Source of the DNA: Ehretia macrophylla
Taxonomy: Eukaryota > Streptophyta > Magnoliopsida > Boraginales > Ehretiaceae
Direction: 5' to 3'
Assembly: GCA_037974665.1 (NCBI GenBank)
Contig: CM075773.1
Location: 51,870,917 to 51,934,916, forward strand
Length of the DNA: 64,000 nucleotides
A program made the translations under genes and the position numbers. Every line of letters begins with the position of its first letter. Positions within the stretch are counted from its first letter, which is position 1. Shown piece after piece: positions 58,762 to 64,000 of this stretch. The notes beneath the pieces are model-generated. The model did not search any database and was not told where the DNA came from. It was given only the letters and a program-made list of their open reading frames with translations.

Positions 58762-61700
58762 ATGCTCCCCCCTTTACGTTGAACCTTGTCCTCAAGGTTC
58801 TTAATATGAGACTGATCTTCCCAAGTAGCTTCATCGAGAGGCAGTCCTTCCCACTGTACTAGCACCTGTTGAACATTAGTGCCTTGACGAGTAATTGTCC
58901 TTTGATCCAAAATTGCGATGGGTTGAAGCAGAGGATTGGACTCAGTAGAGAAGACTGGCAGTGGAGTTGCAGTGATATGAGAGTCACCTTTAAATTTTTT
59001 GAGCAACGACACGTGAAAGACTGGGTGAATGCGGGATGAATCTGGAAGTTCCAAGCGATAAGCTACAGCACCAATTCTTTCAAGAACTTTAAATGGGCCA
59101 AAGAAGCGTCTGCCCAGCTTAGTGTTATAATTCCCTTTTACAGATAACTGACGATATGGTTGCAGCTTGACCAACACATAGTCACCGACCTCATAAGATG
59201 CTTCATGGTGATTCTTGTCCGCATAGTATTTAATTCTGACTTGGGCTTGTTGTAAATTGCGGCGTAATTGCTGAAGTATATGGTCCCGCTGCTGCAATTC
59301 ATGATCAACAGCACCATTGTTTGAAGAACAAGGAAGGTAGTGAAGAATTGTAGAAGGTGTACGGCCATATAAAGCTTGAAACGGTGTCATCCCCGCCGAT
59401 GTATGGAATGAGGTGTTGTACCAAAATTCTACCCAAGCTAAAAATTTGTGCCATTTGGATGGTGAATCAACGACGAAGCATCGCATATATAGCTCCAGCC
59501 CTTGATTTACAACCTTAGTTTGACCATCACTTTGGGGGTGATAGGCACTGCTCATTGCCAAAGTGATGCCTTGAAGGCGAAATAATTCACACCAAAATGA
59601 ACTAATAAAAATGGGGTCTCGGTCACTTACAATTGTTCGGGGAACACCATGTAACCGTATAATTTATGCTACAAAAGAAGCAGCAACTTTCGAGCTTGTG
59701 AGTGGTGAAGTCATAGAGATGAAATGGGCATATTTGGAGAACCTGTCGACTACGACCATGATGATAGAACGACCTTCGGAAAGAGGCAGACCAACAATAA
59801 AATCCATAGATATATCTTCCCACACTTGATCAGGAATGGGCAATTGCTGAAGAAGGCCTGCTGGATTGCGGTGAGAAACCTTCATGGCCTGACAAGTAAT
59901 GCACTGTTCGACAAATAAATGAATATCCCGTCACATGTGTTTCCAAAAGAAATTGGATGATAAACGCTGAAAAGTGCGTAAAGTCCCCGAGTGGCCTCCA
60001 ATAGGGGTTGAATGATATTCAAGTAACAGCTTTTCTCGCAGTGGAGAGTCTGATGCAATGACCAAGCGTCGCTTATGAGTTAACAGATCATTCCATACTG
60101 CAAAATCAGATGGTAAGTGAGGATTGGAAGTTAACTGATTTTGAATGTATATTAGCTCTGTACTGGTACGATTCTCTTGGCGAATGTCATCAAGCAAGGC
60201 AAATTAAAGATGAGAATATGCCATAAAACATTCAGTTGGAACCCGAAATAGGGCATCTGCCACTTTATTTTCGCAACCCGGCTGATAAATAATCCCAAAG
60301 TCATACCCAACCAGTTTAGAAAGCCATTTTTGCTGTTCCGGGGTTTGAATTACTTGTGTCGTGAGGTTCTTCAAGCTCTTTTGATCCGTTTTAACAAGGA
60401 ATTTTCTCCCCAATACATATTGGCGCCACTTATTGATGGCGACTACAATGGCATGCATTTCCCTTGTGTAAGTAGAAGAAGATTGAAGCCTGTTGGACAG
60501 CCTTTGACTAAAGAAGGCCAAGGGATGACCATTTTGTTGAAGAACTGCACCAATTCCTGTACCCGAGGCATCTGTCTCGATAATAAAAGGAATAGAGAAA
60601 TCTGGAAGGGCCAAAACTGGAGCTATGGTCATAGCTTGTTTGAAAGAGATGAAGGCTGCATGAGCCATGTCCGACCATAAGAAAGAATCTCGTTTAAGGA
60701 GATCCGTGAGAGGGCCTGCGAGTTGAGCATAATGTCGAATAAAACGACGATAATAACCAATAAGGCCTAAAAATCCATGAAGACTTCGAACATTCCGCGG
60801 TGGGGGCCAATCCAACATCGCCTGGACCTTGTCAGGGTCCATAGAAATACCATCAGAAGAAATAACATGGCCTAGATAATGGACTGAAGATTGTCCAAAA
60901 ATGCACTTGGAACATTTGGCAACAAGCTGTTGAGATTGTAATGTACTGAGAACCATCTTTAAGTGCAGTAGATGGTCAGCCCAAGTCCTGCTATAGATCA
61001 AAATATCATCAAAAAACACTAGAACAAATTTGCGTAAAAATGGCTTAAAAACCTCATTAATTGTAGCTTGAAAGGTAGCCGGGGCATTTGTAAGACCAAA
61101 CGGCATGACCAAATATTCGTAATGGCCTTCATGTGTTCGAAATGCAGTTTTAGGAATATCCGCATCTTGAACACGAATTTGGTGATATCTTGCCAACAAA
61201 TCCAATTTAGAAAAAATTTTAGCACCAAATAATTCATCAAACAATTCGTCAATGGTAGGAATAGGGAAACGATCCTTGATAGTAACGGCATTTAAAGCTC
61301 GATAGTCGGTACAAAACCTCCATGTACCATCTTTTTTCTTTACCAACAAAACGGGTGAAGAGTAGGGGCTAATGCTTGGTCGAATAATCCCATCATCCAA
61401 CATTTTTTGTACCAAACGCTCAATTTCTGTTTTCTGAAAATGCGGATACCTATAAGGCTTGACGTTGACTGGTAGAGCCCCGGGCTGAAGAGGAATAGAG
61501 TGATCAGTGGTGCGGCGTGGTGGTAATTGTTGTGGTTTCGAGAAAACCATCTGAAATTCATCAAGAACCAATTGAATATCAGTAGGCAGAGACATAGGAG
61601 CATGAGATTCTGCCGATACTAACTCCAATCGAAAATAGTGAGCAGCAGCTTGTGTATCATTCAAACGGCGAAAACTAGAGAATTGCATGAGACTCGAAGC

Positions 61701-63266
61701 TGGAGTGGATTCACCTTGTAACTCCACTGTCTGATCATTTAGTTGAAAACCCAATTGCAAAGTGGAATAATTCAATTTGATGTTACCCAAAGTGATTAAC
61801 CAAGAGATTCCGAGGACTACATCCGCACCATGTAAAGGCAACACATATAGATCAGTACACAATTCATGACCCTGAACTGACAGAACTGCTTGACGAATAC
61901 AACCCTCAGTCTTGAGCCGTTCACCGCTCCCAACAACAACAGCGAACGTGGGAGATGGCTCTATTGGTAAAGCGAGGTGACGTGCGACTTGGGACTGGAT
62001 GAAACTATGTGTACTAGCACTGTCCACCAATATTTGAACCGGAGAACCCAAAAGAAGCCCCTGAAAACGCAGAGTAGTGATTGAAGGGTGACCAGCCATT
62101 GCATGATATGAAATTTCTGTGGCATTAAGTTCAGATGAAGTTTCAAAAGGGGAATCAGATGGAGGTGAGTCAGGTGGGTCATTTGCAGAGTCGAAATCCA
62201 TAAGCAATAAACGCGGAGATTGCTTACAACGATGACGAGAAGACCACTTTTCATCACAATTGTAGCATAACCCCTTTTCACGCTTAAGTTGAATTTCTGC
62301 AGGAGTTAGACGTTTGATGGGTAGGTGAGGTAAAGGGGAAAATGGTGATGAAGAAAAAAATGGAGGTTTGATGGCAGAAGGTGGTTGTATCGGAGATGGG
62401 CTAAGTGGATAAGATATGTGTGGGCTCGGTGATGTGAGTGGGTTGTTGTATGAAGTGGGTTGTTGGATATGTGGGCTTGGCAAGGGAAGTGGGTTGTAAT
62501 ATGGAGTAGGCTTGGACAGAGGGTTGGGCTTTGTAGAAAGTTTTCGGAGCTCTGCAATTTTGGCCTCTTGCAACCGGGCAAGCCCAATGGCTTGAGTCAT
62601 AGACACTGGCTGAAAGGACATGACCTCCGTTAGGATATCGGCCCGCAGACTAGAGATGAAGCAATTCAGCAAAAAATCTGCAGGAAGTCCGGTAGTACAG
62701 TTGGCCAACAGCTCAAAGGCAGATTGATAATCCGCAACAGATGAAGTTTGGGTCAACTTAACCAGTGATCCATGAGGGTTATCGAATTCGATAGGAGCAA
62801 ATCGGACCTCAAGAGCATGAGTGAAAGCGTCTCATGTAGTAAGCTGACGATTACGTACCATCCATTGGTACCAATGTAAACCTGGCCCGTCCATATGGAA
62901 GGAGGATATGGTCAGCCGTTGGTTATCTTCAATGGCGTAATAGTCACAAAATTGATTCGCCTTGAAGACCCAGCCAGCGGCATCGGAGCCATCAAATCTT
63001 GAAAAATCCAATCGTAAGGCGCGAGCTGCTGCAACGGAGTTGGTGGGAGATCCAGTAGTTGGCGGTGGAGAAAAAGAACGAGAAGCTGACGAGCCTTCGC
63101 CGGAACGAAGGACTTGCTCGACTTTACCATCTAAAGTAGTATATTGTAACGCAAGCTTTTCCATGGACACTTGCTGAGCTGTGATAGCTGACTGGAGAGA
63201 CTCTAAGATCTGGCCTTGTTGTTTAAATGTGTCGTCCAGGAGTTTGAATCGAGTACCTTCCGCCAT
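58620..63266 (-). pseudogene. gag-pol polyprotein of the Reina-like element, four stops
   Basis: One frame from the ATG at 63264-63266 (MAEGTRFKLL) to the stop at 58620-58622, 1549 codons including the stop. Domains in order: gag; zinc knuckle CYNCDEKWSSRHRC (about 62267); protease ILVDSASTHSFI (Asp near 62024; Ala where Gly is usual); reverse transcriptase with FCTDYRALNAVTIKDRFPIP and the catalytic VFFDDILIYS (about 61016); RNase H (ETDASGTGIGAVL); integrase (MDFIVGLPLS, VSDRDPIF, YHPQSDGQTKVVNQ, where Glu is expected near VVN); chromodomain (ILDQRTI, VLVQWEGLPLDEATWED). Stops: TGA 62832-62834 (Trp expected), TAA 60204-60206, TGA 59931-59933 (Arg expected) and TAA 59664-59666. There is no frameshift. 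The start at 63266 precedes all domains. Confidence 0.93.
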
Positions 63267-63288
63267 AGTTCGAAGATGAAAGCACCTT

Positions 63289-63629
63289 TGCAATGATTAA
63301 GCTAATAGCAATTTATAGAGAACAGAGTGTTGTATTAAATTGAAGGAAACAAAAGGACGGATAGGCCAATTTTTGAGAGAATTGGTAACTCCTATAGAAG
63401 AGAGAAGAAAAGAGTACAAAGAGAGAACATATTTCTGATGCCTATTCTATGGTTCAGGACCTTCTTTTATACTTGAGCTTTAAGTTGTTATGATGTAACA
63501 AACTCTGCCAAATGATGTGGAGCTCCTTTGGTGCGTAGGCCTTTTCCTAATTGCCTCTGCTCATGTGTGTGAGGTGTTGTATTTGTTGTAACTTCCAAGT
63601 CACCTTGCTGCATGATAGAGCTCGTGACA
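63289..63629 (-). mobile_element. Right LTR (5' LTR) of the Reina-like element
   Basis: Same sequence as the left LTR with a few substitutions. Followed by the CTATG target duplication. Confidence 0.95.
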
Positions 63630-64000
63630 CTATGTTAGCTTTCTTATATAACTCTTCTTGTTGATTAAGTTCTTCCAAGTCAATTCTCGTATTCAAGCTG
63701 TTTTTCCAATCTTGACTACATGTAAACTCGAATGTTAAAGAATACAAATTCTCTCACATTAATAAATCATAAATTTCAAAAATATCATATAAGTTTTTGA
63801 ACTATTTTATTTAATACTAATTAATTTTAAGTAAAATTTAATCTACCCTGAGTTTTATCGAAAAATGCACGTTACTCAATGTTTCTTGAAAAATTGAACA
63901 TATATCTCAAAAGATGTGTTACATGACATATTAAGATCTAAGTCCTTGTAATTTTTGTTGATGCATCCAAAGAATCAGAAAGGAGCATATGCACCCCATC
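63630..64000. other. Flanking sequence, nothing recognised
   Basis: AT-rich. The minus frame at 63547-63747 overlaps the LTR and has no domain. Confidence 0.6.

Larger units (their letters stand above)
58422..63629 (-). mobile_element. Nearly intact Reina-like chromovirus (Ty3/Gypsy)
   Basis: LTRs at 58422-58761 (340 bp) and 63289-63629 (341 bp) differ at only about six places by eye. The flanks are CTATG at 58417-58421 and 63630-63634, a perfect 5-bp target duplication. A polypurine tract (minus AAAGGGGGGAGCAT, 58762-58775) and a primer-site region (minus AAGGTGCTTTCATC, next to 63289) are present. A single gag-pol frame fills the interior. Short LTRs, one fused ORF and a C-terminal chromodomain fit the Reina group. 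It is a recent insertion compared with the other retrotransposons here. Confidence 0.95.

Overview
The window is nuclear DNA of a flowering plant. It holds GT-AG introns, an ABCB transporter and an ITPK1-type inositol phosphate kinase of plant type, captured SEC23 and TIR-domain gene pieces, and plant retrotransposon lineages (Tekay-, Tat-, Athila- and Reina-like Ty3/Gypsy, Ty1/Copia, LINE). A eudicot is most likely. A finer placement (asterid, perhaps Lamiales) would be a guess from the general look of the proteins.

Layout. 1-5400: a plus-strand Tekay-like element with very long LTRs and a gutted interior, in which only a broken chromodomain end is recognisable. About 5400-12050: a degenerate minus-strand Tat-lineage element with one recognisable LTR. 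12584-36900: a three-level nest. A minus-strand LINE is split by a Copia element (13468-35670, target duplication CCAAT), and the Copia element is split by an Athila element (17871-31746, target duplication ACAAA). 37412-37948: a Mutator-type MITE with a 9-bp duplication. 38436-39488: three tandem copies of a unit of about 320-370 bp, each with a TATA box, ending 380 bp before the first real gene. 39868-48984: a complete 12-exon ABCB-type ABC transporter gene, 1257 codons plus stop, plus strand. 50487-50588: one orphan exon of a METTL7-like methyltransferase. 52967-54055: an intronless ITPK1-like kinase gene on the minus strand, with a TATA box and G-box. 55996-56393: a second long-TIR MITE. 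56681-58224: a Pack-MULE with TIRs of about 270 bp, carrying a TIR-domain (NLR-type) fragment and the first coding part of a SEC23 gene. 58422-63629: a nearly intact minus-strand Reina-like chromovirus (target duplication CTATG) with one long gag-pol frame interrupted by four stop codons.

Only the ABCB and ITPK1-like genes look like functional host genes. They point away from the retrotransposon nest and from each other's coding starts (plus and minus, 3' ends facing each other). The remaining sequence is mobile DNA at different stages of decay. The nesting order gives relative ages: LINE oldest, then Copia, then Athila. The Reina element, with nearly identical LTRs, looks young. The most unusual items are the Pack-MULE, the triplicated core promoter in front of the transporter, and an LTR-like promoter module inside the Athila element ahead of its third ORF.
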